Of a stretch of DNA of 36,472 nt, positions 16,238 through 23,082 are shown one piece after another. Every line of letters begins with the position of its first letter. The first letter of the stretch is position 1. This stretch comes from Pleurocapsa minor HA4230-MV1. GTDB lineage: Bacteria > Cyanobacteriota > Cyanobacteriia > Cyanobacteriales > Xenococcaceae. Under the pieces are notes generated by a model. That model ran no database searches and was not told where the DNA came from. It worked only from the letters and a program-made list of their open reading frames with translations. A program made the position numbers and the translations under genes. The DNA lies in contig JAHHHZ010000008.1 in assembly GCA_019359095.1 (NCBI GenBank), forward strand, positions 1-36,472, given 5' to 3'.

Positions 16238-17341
16238 ATGAGCAAAATTGTCATAATTGGCTGTGGAATTGTTGGGGCAGCGATCGCTTATGAATTAAGC
16301 TTAATTACAGGATTGGACATTACCGTGATCGATCAGAATACCCCCGCTTCTGGTGCGACAGGAGCAGCTTTAGGGGTATTGATGGGTGTAATTAGCCAAA
16401 AGCAAAAAGGTCGTGCTTGGCGCTTGCGTAGCACTAGTCTAAGACGTTATCAAACTCTAATTCCTGAACTTGAAGCCAAAACAGGCATGAAAATCTCTGT
16501 CAATCACCAGGGAATTTTTAAACTCTTATTTACAGGCGATAATCTCGAAAAATGGCAGAAATTAGCGGAGTTTCGGGCTAACGAAGGTTGGGATTTATCA
16601 ATTGGCGATCGCGATTTTGTTGCGCACCATTGCCCCCACTTAGTTAACGAGCAAATTATCGGCGCGGTTTATTCTCCTCAAGATGGACAAATCAATCCTC
16701 GGGAACTGACTCAAGCTTTAGTTGCTGCTGCTACGGCTAACGGCGTTAAGTTTCAGTTGGGAGTAGAGGTACAAGATTGCATTATCCAGCCAGATGAATT
16801 AGCAACCTGCCAATCTTTAGCCACCAGCAACGGTCAAATAGAAGTCGAGCAGTTAATTATCTCCGCAGGCTTGGGTTCAACTCCCCTTACCCAATCTCTA
16901 CAGCAAGGAATTCCCATTCGTCCCGTACTCGGACAGGCAATAAAATTAAAGCTAGATCGCTCTTTAGGTAATGCCGATTTTCAACCCGTAATTACAGGCA
17001 ATGATATTCATCTCGTACCATTAGGCAATCATCAATATTGGCTGGGGGCAACGGTAGAATTTCCGACTGAAACGGGAGAAAGTATTGCTGAGGCTCAATT
17101 ATTAGAGCAGCTAAGGGAAAATGCGATCGCTTTTTGTCCAGAATTGAAATCAGCAACTATACTGGAAACTTGGTCTGGTAAACGTCCTCGCCCTGAAGGT
17201 ATACCCGCGCCCATTATTGAAAAACTATCAGGCTACAGTAATGTCCTACTAGCTACAGCACATTACCGCAACGGTGTTCTACTAGCCCCCGCAACTGCCA
17301 TAGAAGTAGTGCAGATGTTAGGCAATACAATTTTGCTCTAA
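16238..17341 (+). CDS. FAD-dependent amine/D-amino-acid oxidase-family (DadA/ThiO-like) oxidoreductase
   Basis: A 367-residue flavoprotein of the DAO superfamily. The N-terminal dinucleotide fold is KIVIIGCGIVGAAIAYEL, followed by VIDQNTPASGATGAALGVL. The substrate domain includes INPRELTQALVAAATANGVK, and the C-terminal FAD-contact is LATAHYRNGVLLAPATA. The last motif resembles glycine oxidase ThiO, which makes the glycine imine for thiazole synthesis, but cyanobacterial ThiO is usually longer or fused to ThiG. The general DadA/ThiO-like name is safer. The substrate is not determinable here. Confidence 0.85.
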   Translation: MSKIVIIGCGIVGAAIAYELSLITGLDITVIDQNTPASGATGAALGVLMGVISQKQKGRAWRLRSTSLRRYQTLIPELEAKTGMKISVNHQGIFKLLFTGDNLEKWQKLAEFRANEGWDLSIGDRDFVAHHCPHLVNEQIIGAVYSPQDGQINPRELTQALVAAATANGVKFQLGVEVQDCIIQPDELATCQSLATSNGQIEVEQLIISAGLGSTPLTQSLQQGIPIRPVLGQAIKLKLDRSLGNADFQPVITGNDIHLVPLGNHQYWLGATVEFPTETGESIAEAQLLEQLRENAIAFCPELKSATILETWSGKRPRPEGIPAPIIEKLSGYSNVLLATAHYRNGVLLAPATAIEVVQMLGNTILL

Positions 17342-17407
17342 TTAATCGCGCCCAAGTGAAGCAAATCTTTCTACACTAGATAAAGAAAAAACATTTAAAA
17401 AGTAGAC

Positions 17408-18061
17408 ATGACAGATAATACTGCACGCGATCGCTTTCGCGCAGCTTACGAACAACGATACACTTGGGATAGTGACTTCCCTGGCTATACGACCAAGCTA
17501 GAACTGAAGCAAGGAGACGAAACCTACACCGCCGAGATTAAAGTGAACAGCGATCTGTCTGTAGAAGTTTCGGGTATTGAAGACGAAAAGGTAGCGGAAA
17601 GCGTTTACAACCACATGAGAGACGTAATTACCCACCGCAAACGCAATACTTTTGAAAATGCTCACGGTAAAAACACTTTTACTCTCGGAGAAGAAGATAG
17701 TACAGGTGCAGTGGAAATCCTAGTTAAAGGAGACTCCATGGGTTCTAACTATAAGATTCGCGGTACTGAAATCTGTCAAGTGAGTCGTGTTATGGGGCCA
17801 ATGGCGTTTGTGATTAACACCAACGAAAGTTTAGACACTGGAGAAGGCTATATTTCGACTGGCTATAATGCTATCTTCCGCGACTCTAAAACCAATGATT
17901 TAAAAGCTAAACGTGAATTCCACGAAAGTTACGAAAAGCTCGGCAAATATTACGTTCCTAAGCATCAAACGATCGAGTCTATCGATCCCAACTCCGCTAA
18001 AATTACCACTGAATTTATCTTTTCAGAAAATAAACTCTTAGAACCTGCTGCGATCGCATGA
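17408..18061 (+). CDS. DUF3386-family cyanobacterial protein
   Basis: A 217-residue soluble protein beginning MTDNTARDRFRAAYEQRYTW, with DFPGYTTKLELKQGDETYTA and a mainly beta-strand body (INTNESLDTGEGYISTGYNA; REFHESYEKLGKYYVPKHQT). This corresponds to DUF3386, conserved across cyanobacteria and plastid-bearing eukaryotes, with no established biochemical function that I know of. There is no signal peptide or membrane segment. The gene stands alone between the FAD oxidoreductase and nfu. Confidence 0.82.
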   Translation: MTDNTARDRFRAAYEQRYTWDSDFPGYTTKLELKQGDETYTAEIKVNSDLSVEVSGIEDEKVAESVYNHMRDVITHRKRNTFENAHGKNTFTLGEEDSTGAVEILVKGDSMGSNYKIRGTEICQVSRVMGPMAFVINTNESLDTGEGYISTGYNAIFRDSKTNDLKAKREFHESYEKLGKYYVPKHQTIESIDPNSAKITTEFIFSENKLLEPAAIA

Positions 18062-18114
18062 GTTTAGCACAAGTTTGTTTAGACCACGCTAGGATCAGAT
18101 TATAGTAATACAGT

Positions 18115-18150
18115 TAAATCAACTAAATCAACTAAATCAACTAAATCAAC
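18115..18150 (+). repeat. Tandem 9-mer TAAATCAAC, four exact copies, abutting the nfu start codon
   Basis: Units are at 18115-18123, 18124-18132, 18133-18141 and 18142-18150. One T separates the array from ATG 18152. There is no Shine-Dalgarno sequence, so the array itself forms the translation-initiation region. Confidence 0.95.
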
Positions 18151-18151
18151 T

Positions 18152-18388
18152 ATGACATTAGCATTAACGATGGATAACGTAGAAACCGTCTTAGACGAGC
18201 TACGTCCTTATCTCATGGCTGACGGCGGTAACGTTGAACTAGCCGAAATTGAAGGCCCAATTGTCAAACTTAGATTACAAGGTGCTTGTGGCTCTTGTCC
18301 TAGCTCTGCCATGACTCTAAAAATGGGGATCGAACGCCGTTTAAGAGAAAAAATTCCTGAAATCGTCGAAGTAGAACAAGTAGTTTAA
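18152..18388 (+). CDS. nfu: Nfu-type iron-sulfur cluster scaffold (NifU C-terminal domain)
   Basis: A 78-residue single-domain Nfu. The sequence [20 protein letters not shown] and the CxxC of [14 protein letters not shown] are the cluster-binding signature. It ends [20 protein letters not shown]. In cyanobacteria this small protein is the main scaffold that carries [4Fe-4S] clusters to photosystem I and other targets. It is complete for the short cyanobacterial form. Its start is preceded directly by a four-copy 9-bp tandem repeat instead of a ribosome binding site. Confidence 0.95.
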   Translation: MTLALTMDNVETVLDELRPYLMADGGNVELAEIEGPIVKLRLQGACGSCPSSAMTLKMGIERRLREKIPEIVEVEQVV

Positions 18389-18399
18389 ACACATTAATC

Positions 18400-18427
18400 G
18401 TAGGGGCGAACGGCGGTTCGCCCTTAC
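18400..18427. repeat. REP-like palindrome, copy 1
   Basis: A 28-bp inverted repeat made of GTAGGGGCGAACGG and GCGGTTCGCCCTTAC-type halves (one centre mismatch and one in the arm), downstream of nfu. It could also serve as a weak transcript end. Confidence 0.85.
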
Positions 18428-18589
18428 AGGGTTTATCGGTTATCGCGATCGCTTCATAAATAAAATTATAATTATTCACCCCAATCAGGTTTCATTTCTA
18501 GCCTCAATTATTCGCCAAATAATAGCCAAAACTAGTTTCAGTTATAATATCGACACACTCGAATCACAGCGTTCCTGCTGTTAACCGCA

Positions 18590-19162
18590 ATGACTGCCAC
18601 AACTACAACCAAAATATTTTCCTTTGAAGAATATTTACAACACGACCAAGATCCTGATAGTCGTTACGAATTAGTAGACGGCAAACTAGAATTAATGAAT
18701 CCTCCAACCTTTCGTCATATTCTCATTAGCGACTTTATTCGTGATGCTTTTAAAACAGAAATAAATCGCCTTAAACTTCCGTGGTTGGCAATTAGAGAAG
18801 GAGGAATTAGAACGGGGTGGCGTAAATCACGCATTGCCGATGTTTGCGTGGTAGAAAGAGAACAAGTAATGGGTTCGTTAGATGAATCTGGAGTATTAGA
18901 AACTTCTCCTTTGTTAGTCATAGAAGTAGTTAGTCCTGAATCAATTAAAAGAGATTATCGCTACAAACGCTCCGAATACGCAGCTATAGAGATTAATGAA
19001 TATTGGATTGTCGATCCCATAGAACAGCAAGTGACAATTTTGATATTAGATGAAGGCTTGTATGAGGAAACAATTTTTACTAGCGATCGAGAATTAGTGT
19101 CACCTACCTTCACCGAAATTAAGTTAACTCCTCAACAAATTTTTAGCGCCGAAAATATTTAA
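18590..19162 (+). CDS. Uma2-family (DUF820) PD-(D/E)XK protein
   Basis: A 190-residue Uma2 protein: FSFEEYLQHDQDPDSRYELVDG at the N-terminus, then WRKSRIADVCVVE with the metal-binding Asp, LLVIEVVSPESIKRDYRYKR with the E-x-V core, YAAIEINEYWIVDP and a C-terminal strand pair. It shows the KRDYRYKRSEYAAI signature typical of the larger Uma2 group. It is a different subgroup from the protein at 13837. The function is unresolved. Confidence 0.9.
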   Translation: MTATTTTKIFSFEEYLQHDQDPDSRYELVDGKLELMNPPTFRHILISDFIRDAFKTEINRLKLPWLAIREGGIRTGWRKSRIADVCVVEREQVMGSLDESGVLETSPLLVIEVVSPESIKRDYRYKRSEYAAIEINEYWIVDPIEQQVTILILDEGLYEETIFTSDRELVSPTFTEIKLTPQQIFSAENI

Positions 19163-19241
19163 GGCGATCGCTGGTGGTGTTTATTGTTAAGAATATAATC
19201 TATAAAATAAAATCGCAAATTTTAGGGGCTGTTTAACAAAG

Positions 19242-19577
19242 TTATGCAACACCCAAACCTGTATATTCACGGATATAAGGAGGTTGTAAACCCAAAATAA
19301 TATCTTCCTTTGCCACTCCCATAGCAATTAAAACATCGGCGATCGGTTGATCTGTTTGATTACGTTGAATCCAAATCTTACTGTCCCTAATCTCTAAATG
19401 AATTACACAGTTATAAATACGTTGGTGTTTCTGCCAACCCAAATCGATTAATAAATATCTATCCCTATCTAAATCAAAGATAACTTCTGTTTCGATATCT
19501 CCACCAATAATTTGACCTTGAGTTTGTTCAGTTAAAAATTGCTGAATATATTGACGATAGTTAGTTAATTTATCCAT
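19242..19577 (-). CDS. xisI: XisI-family protein (fdxN-element excision controlling factor), orphan
   Basis: A 111-residue protein with the whole XisI pattern: MDKLTNYRQYIQQFLTEQTQ, DRDRYLLIDLGWQKHQRIYN, HLEIRDSKIWIQRNQTD and VAKEDIILGLQPPYIREYTG. XisI was defined by its need, together with XisH, for programmed excision of the nifD/fdxN elements in heterocysts. xisH normally sits immediately upstream, but no xisH is present here. Lone XisI proteins are common in non-heterocystous cyanobacteria, where their role is unclear; some authors link XisH/XisI to toxin-antitoxin-like behaviour. Confidence 0.92.
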   Translation of the reverse strand: MDKLTNYRQYIQQFLTEQTQGQIIGGDIETEVIFDLDRDRYLLIDLGWQKHQRIYNCVIHLEIRDSKIWIQRNQTDQPIADVLIAMGVAKEDIILGLQPPYIREYTGLGVA

Positions 19578-19624
19578 TCTCTGGCAGACATTAATTAAAT
19601 ATTTTTTTATCTTGGTTTTTCTAT

Positions 19625-19659
19625 AATCATATCCTGGTAATCGGCGCGATCGCTTTCAC
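19625..19659. repeat. 35-bp direct repeat, copy A
   Basis: AATCATATCCTGGTAATCGG followed by CGCGATCGCTTTCAC. It is identical but for one base to 21288-21322. The first 20 bases also occur at 21855-21874, inside the RAYT gene. Confidence 0.85.
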
Positions 19660-19683
19660 AAGTTGTACTTTAGTTTTATATTA

Positions 19684-19712
19684 TTGACTTTGTATATACA
19701 TTTGCGTATATT
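19684..19712 (+). promoter_or_regulatory. Promoter with operator for brnT-brnA, predicted leaderless start
   Basis: The -35 is TTGACT (19684-19689), followed by a 17-bp spacer and the -10 TATATT (19707-19712). The expected +1 coincides with ATG 19719, which suggests a leaderless mRNA. An inverted repeat ATATAC (19694-19699) and GTATAT (19706-19711) overlaps the spacer and -10 and is the likely BrnA operator. Confidence 0.6.
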
Positions 19713-19718
19713 CAAAGT

Positions 19719-20012
19719 ATGGAATTTGAGTGGGATGAAAATAAAAACCGAAACAACATCATCAAGCATGGTATTGACTTTCAAGAAGCAAAGCGAGTTT
19801 TTGAAGATCCTGACTTACTAACTTATGAAGATAATCGCTTTAATTATGGGGAAAGAAGAGATATTTCTCTAGGTCAATTAGAATTAACAACTCAATCAAA
19901 AATAATCGTTGTAGTGGTTGTTTCTACCGATAGAAATGGAATAGTTAGGTTGATTTCAGCTAGAAAGGCTAGTAAACAAGAAAGAAGAGAATATGAACAG
20001 CAATCAGTTTGA
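19719..20012 (+). CDS. brnT: BrnT-family toxin
   Basis: A 97-residue RelE-fold ribonuclease toxin. The family start MEFEWDENKNRNNIIKHGID is textbook, followed by FQEAKRVFEDPDLLTYED and the C-terminal RLISARKASKQERREYEQQ. BrnT precedes its antitoxin, the reverse of most type II systems, as seen here. The genes overlap by 20 bp. It is complete, with no missing core residue visible. Confidence 0.93.
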   Translation: MEFEWDENKNRNNIIKHGIDFQEAKRVFEDPDLLTYEDNRFNYGERRDISLGQLELTTQSKIIVVVVVSTDRNGIVRLISARKASKQERREYEQQSV

Positions 20013-20295
20013 CCTCAATATATCCCTCGAAGAAAGAGAAAGAAAGCTAGTCGAGATGTCTGATGAAGATATCAACTTTTCCGATCTTGCCGAATTAGAT
20101 GAAGCTTTTTTTAAAAATGCTAAGTTGGTGAAAAGAAAACCTACAACAGAAGCAATTTCTATCCGAGTCGATACTGAAACCCTGGAATGGTTTCGCAACT
20201 ATGCCAAAGATCATGCGGAAATTAAAGGATATCAGACTTTAATCAACGATGTATTAAGAACCTTTGTCATCCAACAAATAAAAAACGAAACCTAA
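19993..20295 (+). CDS. brnA: BrnA-family antitoxin
   Basis: The 100-residue partner of the upstream toxin. It has an N-terminal acidic, toxin-wrapping part (LVEMSDEDINFSDLAELDEA) and a C-terminal ribbon-helix-helix DNA-binding part (EAISIRVDTETLEWFRNYA; GYQTLINDVLRTFV). BrnA with BrnT is known to repress its own promoter; the palindrome overlapping the -10 upstream is the candidate site. Confidence 0.92.
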   Translation: MNSNQFDLNISLEERERKLVEMSDEDINFSDLAELDEAFFKNAKLVKRKPTTEAISIRVDTETLEWFRNYAKDHAEIKGYQTLINDVLRTFVIQQIKNET

Positions 20296-20317
20296 AATAA
20301 CTATATTTGATGGCGAT

Positions 20318-20573
20318 CGCTTTTGCAGGGTTTCATTTCCCATTTTGACGGATTCGGATTATCTGGATGTAATTGATCTAAACCCCATGACACAGGATTA
20401 TTGATGATGTATTGGCGTATTTTATTTATTGCATTACGATCGCGGATAATGTATTCATAATAATTGCGTTGCCATAATGGTGTTGCTGGTACGTCACGCA
20501 ATATATTGATTTTTTTGGTGGTGATTGATTTGAAACCCGCCATTTAATGATGATAATGATTTTGATTTCATTG
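20318..20573 (-). pseudogene. Truncated second copy of the RAYT transposase gene (3' part)
   Basis: This segment is close to the 3' third of the intact gene at 21319-21963: FKSITTKKINILRDVPATPLWQ-type residues, then YYEYIIRDRNAINKIRQYII and NNPVSW. A 1-bp insertion (CCATTTAATG against CCATTAATG) breaks the frame, and similarity ends near 20573. The copy lacks the HUH motif and is a remnant. Confidence 0.85.
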
Positions 20574-20636
20574 GATATTAATTATCCAAGCTATAATTTC
20601 ATCATAGAGATTACCTGAATTATAATTATTTTGACG

Positions 20637-20870
20637 ATGCTTCAGTCTATCAAAGGATTTTATAAACATGGCTCGATTAAACTGCTAGAAATGCCAGAAA
20701 ATATCGAAGAAAGTCAGGTAATCGTTACATTTTTAGAAGCCAAACCCAATATTACAATTGAACACACTATATACTTCGGAATGTTTGCTGGTTTAAATCA
20801 ATCGAATGAAGAAGATTTTAAGATAGCAGAGTTTACTAGCGATTCCGATGACCAGTTAAACTGGTTGTAA
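20637..20870 (+). CDS. Small antitoxin-like protein of the PIN module
   Basis: About 77 residues from ATG 20637 (a TTG at 20631 would add two). MLQSIKGFYKHGSIKLLEMP resembles the beta-strand N-terminus of DUF104/AF2212-like and other SpoVT/AbrB-type antitoxins (a charged strand that ends KLLE). The C-terminal half (TSDSDDQLNWL) is acidic, as expected for toxin binding. The PIN toxin begins 13 bp later on the same strand. The family name is tentative. Confidence 0.7.
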   Translation: MLQSIKGFYKHGSIKLLEMPENIEESQVIVTFLEAKPNITIEHTIYFGMFAGLNQSNEEDFKIAEFTSDSDDQLNWL

Positions 20871-20883
20871 ATAATAATAGTTT

Positions 20884-21285
20884 ATGAAGTATATTGTTGA
20901 TACTCATGCGCTAGTTTGGTTTTTAGAGGGTAATTCACGTTTAGGAACAGGTGCAAAAAATGTTCTTACTGATTCTGCTAGTCAATTAATATTACCCTCG
21001 ATCGCTTTAGCCGAAGCAGTTTGGATTGTAGATCGTGCCAGAACATCGATTCCTTCAGTAGTAGATTTACTCAATGCAGTAAGTGCAGATCCTCGAATAG
21101 CAATTTATCCGCTAGACAAAGCTATTGTTGAAAAGAGTATTGATTTATTGACTATTACTGAAATGCACGACCGATTAATCGTCGCAACGGCAATGGTTGT
21201 AGAAAATCGAGGAGACAAAACAGCATTACTAACCTGCGATCGCAATATTACAGCATCGGGTTTAATCAGTCTAATTTGGGAATAA
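20884..21285 (+). CDS. PIN-domain (VapC-like) ribonuclease toxin
   Basis: A 133-residue PIN domain. The acidic metal site is present: D in YIVDTHALVWF, E in LPSIALAEAVWIV, D in EMHDRLIVATAM, and D in LLTCDRNI. The fold and size match VapC toxins that cleave tRNA or rRNA. It follows the antitoxin-like gene and is probably co-transcribed with it. It seems intact. Closely related PIN proteins in cyanobacteria are usually annotated simply as type II toxin PIN domain. Confidence 0.9.
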   Translation: MKYIVDTHALVWFLEGNSRLGTGAKNVLTDSASQLILPSIALAEAVWIVDRARTSIPSVVDLLNAVSADPRIAIYPLDKAIVEKSIDLLTITEMHDRLIVATAMVVENRGDKTALLTCDRNITASGLISLIWE

Positions 21286-21287
21286 AA

Positions 21288-21322
21288 AATCATATCCTGG
21301 TAATCGGAGCGATCGCTTTCAC
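21288..21322. repeat. 35-bp direct repeat, copy B, overlapping the RAYT stop
   Basis: AATCATATCCTGGTAATCGG followed by AGCGATCGCTTTCAC. It differs in one base from copy A at 19625-19659. The RAYT stop codon (21319-21321, minus) lies inside it. Confidence 0.85.
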
Positions 21323-21912
21323 CATTTTGAGGGATTATCTGGATGTAATTGATCTATCTCCCATGACACAGGATTATTAATGATGTATTGGCGTATTTTA
21401 TCCATTGCATCGCGATCGCGGATAATGTGTTCATAATAATTGCGTTGCCATAATGGTGTTGCTGGTGTGTCACGCAATATATTAATTTTTTTGGTGGCGA
21501 TTGATTTAAAACCCGCCATTAATGATGATAATGATTTTGATTTCATCTGTACGAGGGCATTATCCCGTAGGGGCGAACGGCCGTTCGCCCCTACATTAAC
21601 GTTGCCGTTTTTTACGATGCGATCGCGGTTTTTCCCCACGATATTTTTGATGATTACGATGCCATGAAAATGATTAGGCATCACCACCCATCCATCCAAT
21701 TCAATTTCCTGCCGAATAACAGATGATTTTTGCCATTCATCGGCAACAATTGCACCATATTGATTCAAAATTATTTGCCCATTAACAACATCACCAAATA
21801 AACATTGTCGTTGATACGCACAAATAGTCACGAAATATGCCCCTGGTTGGCTGTAATCATATCCTGGTAATCGGATCGATCGCCTGTGGTGTTTGTCGGG
21901 ATTATATTTCAT
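21319..21912 (-). CDS. IS200-like REP-associated tyrosine transposase (RAYT)
   Basis: About 197 residues when started at the ATG at 21912 (MKYNPDKHHRRSIRLPGYDY); an ATG at 21963 would add 17 residues encoded by tandem repeats. The HUH motif is in MPNHFHGIV, and the likely catalytic Tyr is in KIRQYIINNPVSW. The family, related to IS200/IS605, processes REP palindromes by single-strand nicking. The gene contains such a palindrome (21567-21594), coding GANGRSPLRDN-type residues between the two halves. A broken paralogue lies at 20318-20573, and REP-like copies occur in the surrounding region. Confidence 0.9.
   Translation of the reverse strand: MKYNPDKHHRRSIRLPGYDYSQPGAYFVTICAYQRQCLFGDVVNGQIILNQYGAIVADEWQKSSVIRQEIELDGWVVMPNHFHGIVIIKNIVGKNRDRIVKNGNVNVGANGRSPLRDNALVQMKSKSLSSLMAGFKSIATKKINILRDTPATPLWQRNYYEHIIRDRDAMDKIRQYIINNPVSWEIDQLHPDNPSKW
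21567..21594. repeat. REP-like palindrome inside the RAYT gene
   Basis: GTAGGGGCGAACGG and its exact complement CCGTTCGCCCCTAC meet to form a perfect 28-bp palindrome within the coding sequence. It is translated in frame and sits between the HUH and the C-terminal domain, in a variable linker. Confidence 0.9.
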
Positions 21913-21931
21913 GGATTTTGATTGTGGTTGT

Positions 21932-22038
21932 GTTGATTGATTGTGGGCGATCGCGTCGAGCATGTTGATTGATCGTGGGCGATCGCGTCGATCGCGTTGA
22001 TTGATTGTGGGCGATCGTGTCGATCATGTTGATTGATC
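21932..22038. repeat. 32-bp HIP1-containing tandem repeat, three and a third units
   Basis: Units begin with GTTGATTGAT at 21932, 21964, 21996 and 22028; the fourth is cut short by a REP-like palindrome. Each full unit carries GGGCGATCG(C/T)GTCGA. The first unit supplies an alternative ATG for the RAYT gene. Confidence 0.85.
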
Positions 22039-22066
22039 GTAGGGGCGTTTCGCGAAACGCCCCTAC
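22039..22066. repeat. REP-like palindrome variant
   Basis: GTAGGGGCGTTTCG and its perfect complement CGAAACGCCCCTAC, 28 bp with a different core from the copies at 18400, 21567 and 24623. A half-site (GAAACGCCCATAC) follows from about 22072. Confidence 0.9.
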
Positions 22067-22123
22067 AATGTGAAACGCCCATACAGGGTTTGGCGGTATT
22101 TAAACGGGATTGATCGCGAATAA

Positions 22124-22237
22124 TTACGTGCGACGGTGTTCTTCAGGAACGGTTACGGTTATACCTTGGGGCGTAAATTCAATTTTGCCACCAAGTTTTT
22201 CAATATTATTCATTGCCCTTTGACGAATTACATCGCA
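22124..22237 (-). pseudogene. Duplicated C-terminal fragment of the adjacent membrane protein
   Basis: On the minus strand these codons read IRQRAMNNIEKLGGKIEFTP then QGITVTVPEE, matching the end of the gene at 22242 (TQEKALEKIQQLGGEIIVLP, DGGVRIRVPE). It begins just past that gene's stop and in another frame. There is no start codon, so it is a relict of a tandem duplication or of a paralogue. Confidence 0.65.
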
Positions 22238-22241
22238 ATAT

Positions 22242-23045
22242 TTAGGTTGCGTTTTCAGGGACTCGAATTCTGACACCACCATCTGGCAGAACAATTATTT
22301 CGCCGCCCAACTGTTGAATTTTTTCTAATGCTTTTTCTTGAGTCCTAGTATCGTTAGTGCTACTCAAAACCATTGTCCAAGCACCAATTTGAGCAATTAA
22401 ACTATCGGGATCATTTTCTAGAAATTCAGCAGTTTGTCTGGTATTGGCTGCGGATTGTTTGGCGTTGGGATGATCGCTCTGTTCTGCCCAAACTGAAGCT
22501 GTTCTATAGGATTTTTTAGCTGCTTCAATATCATTGAGAAACATCATTTCATCAATGCCTTTATAAACCCAAAGATAGTAACCTTCTGGGCTGAGTTCTG
22601 GCGTAATCGATTCTAAACCTTTGCTGATTGCCTTAACTCCTCGTTCTGGTTGACCTGCAAAAATAGAAGTTGCAGGGGCAAGTAGAAAATAAGCTCGGAC
22701 AAAACGCGGATCGTGATTGGCTATTGATTCCAAATAATCTGGACTGAGAGAATAGCCTATTTTTTCTCTGACTTCACCATCGCCAAAGTAGTTTAAAAAT
22801 TGCAACCAAGACCAATCAGCTAATAAATTATCAAAGCCAAAACTTGGTAGTTTTTTTAAAGTATTAATATTAACTTTATCGGCTTGTTCTTGTTGTTGAT
22901 ATTGGGCTATAGTTTTAATCTCATTGTCAGATTTCAATAGTTGTTTTTGGAGATAAACTGATCCCCAGAGTAAACTACCAGTAGTAAATAAAATACCAAT
23001 AAAGTTTAGGTTTTTTTGCCAATTTAATCTTAGTTTCATAGCCAA
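22242..23045 (-). CDS. Membrane-anchored helical-repeat protein of unknown function near the pilin genes
   Basis: A 267-residue protein with one N-terminal transmembrane segment (FIGILFTTGSLLWGSVYL, about 14-31) and a mainly helical soluble part (LPSFGFDNLLADWSWLQFLN, then TPELSPEGYYLWVYKGIDEM and a TPR-like stretch SYRTASVWAEQSDHPNAKQS). The C-terminal 35 residues form a small separate motif (ALEKIQQLGGEIIVLPDGGV). I recognise it only as a conserved cyanobacterial type. It is on the same strand as, and 37 bp downstream of, a prepilin gene, which may mean a role in pilus assembly or secretion. Confidence 0.75.
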   Translation of the reverse strand: MAMKLRLNWQKNLNFIGILFTTGSLLWGSVYLQKQLLKSDNEIKTIAQYQQQEQADKVNINTLKKLPSFGFDNLLADWSWLQFLNYFGDGEVREKIGYSLSPDYLESIANHDPRFVRAYFLLAPATSIFAGQPERGVKAISKGLESITPELSPEGYYLWVYKGIDEMMFLNDIEAAKKSYRTASVWAEQSDHPNAKQSAANTRQTAEFLENDPDSLIAQIGAWTMVLSSTNDTRTQEKALEKIQQLGGEIIVLPDGGVRIRVPENAT

Positions 23046-23082
23046 ATTTATCTAATATTTACAAGAAGATAACATACAAACT

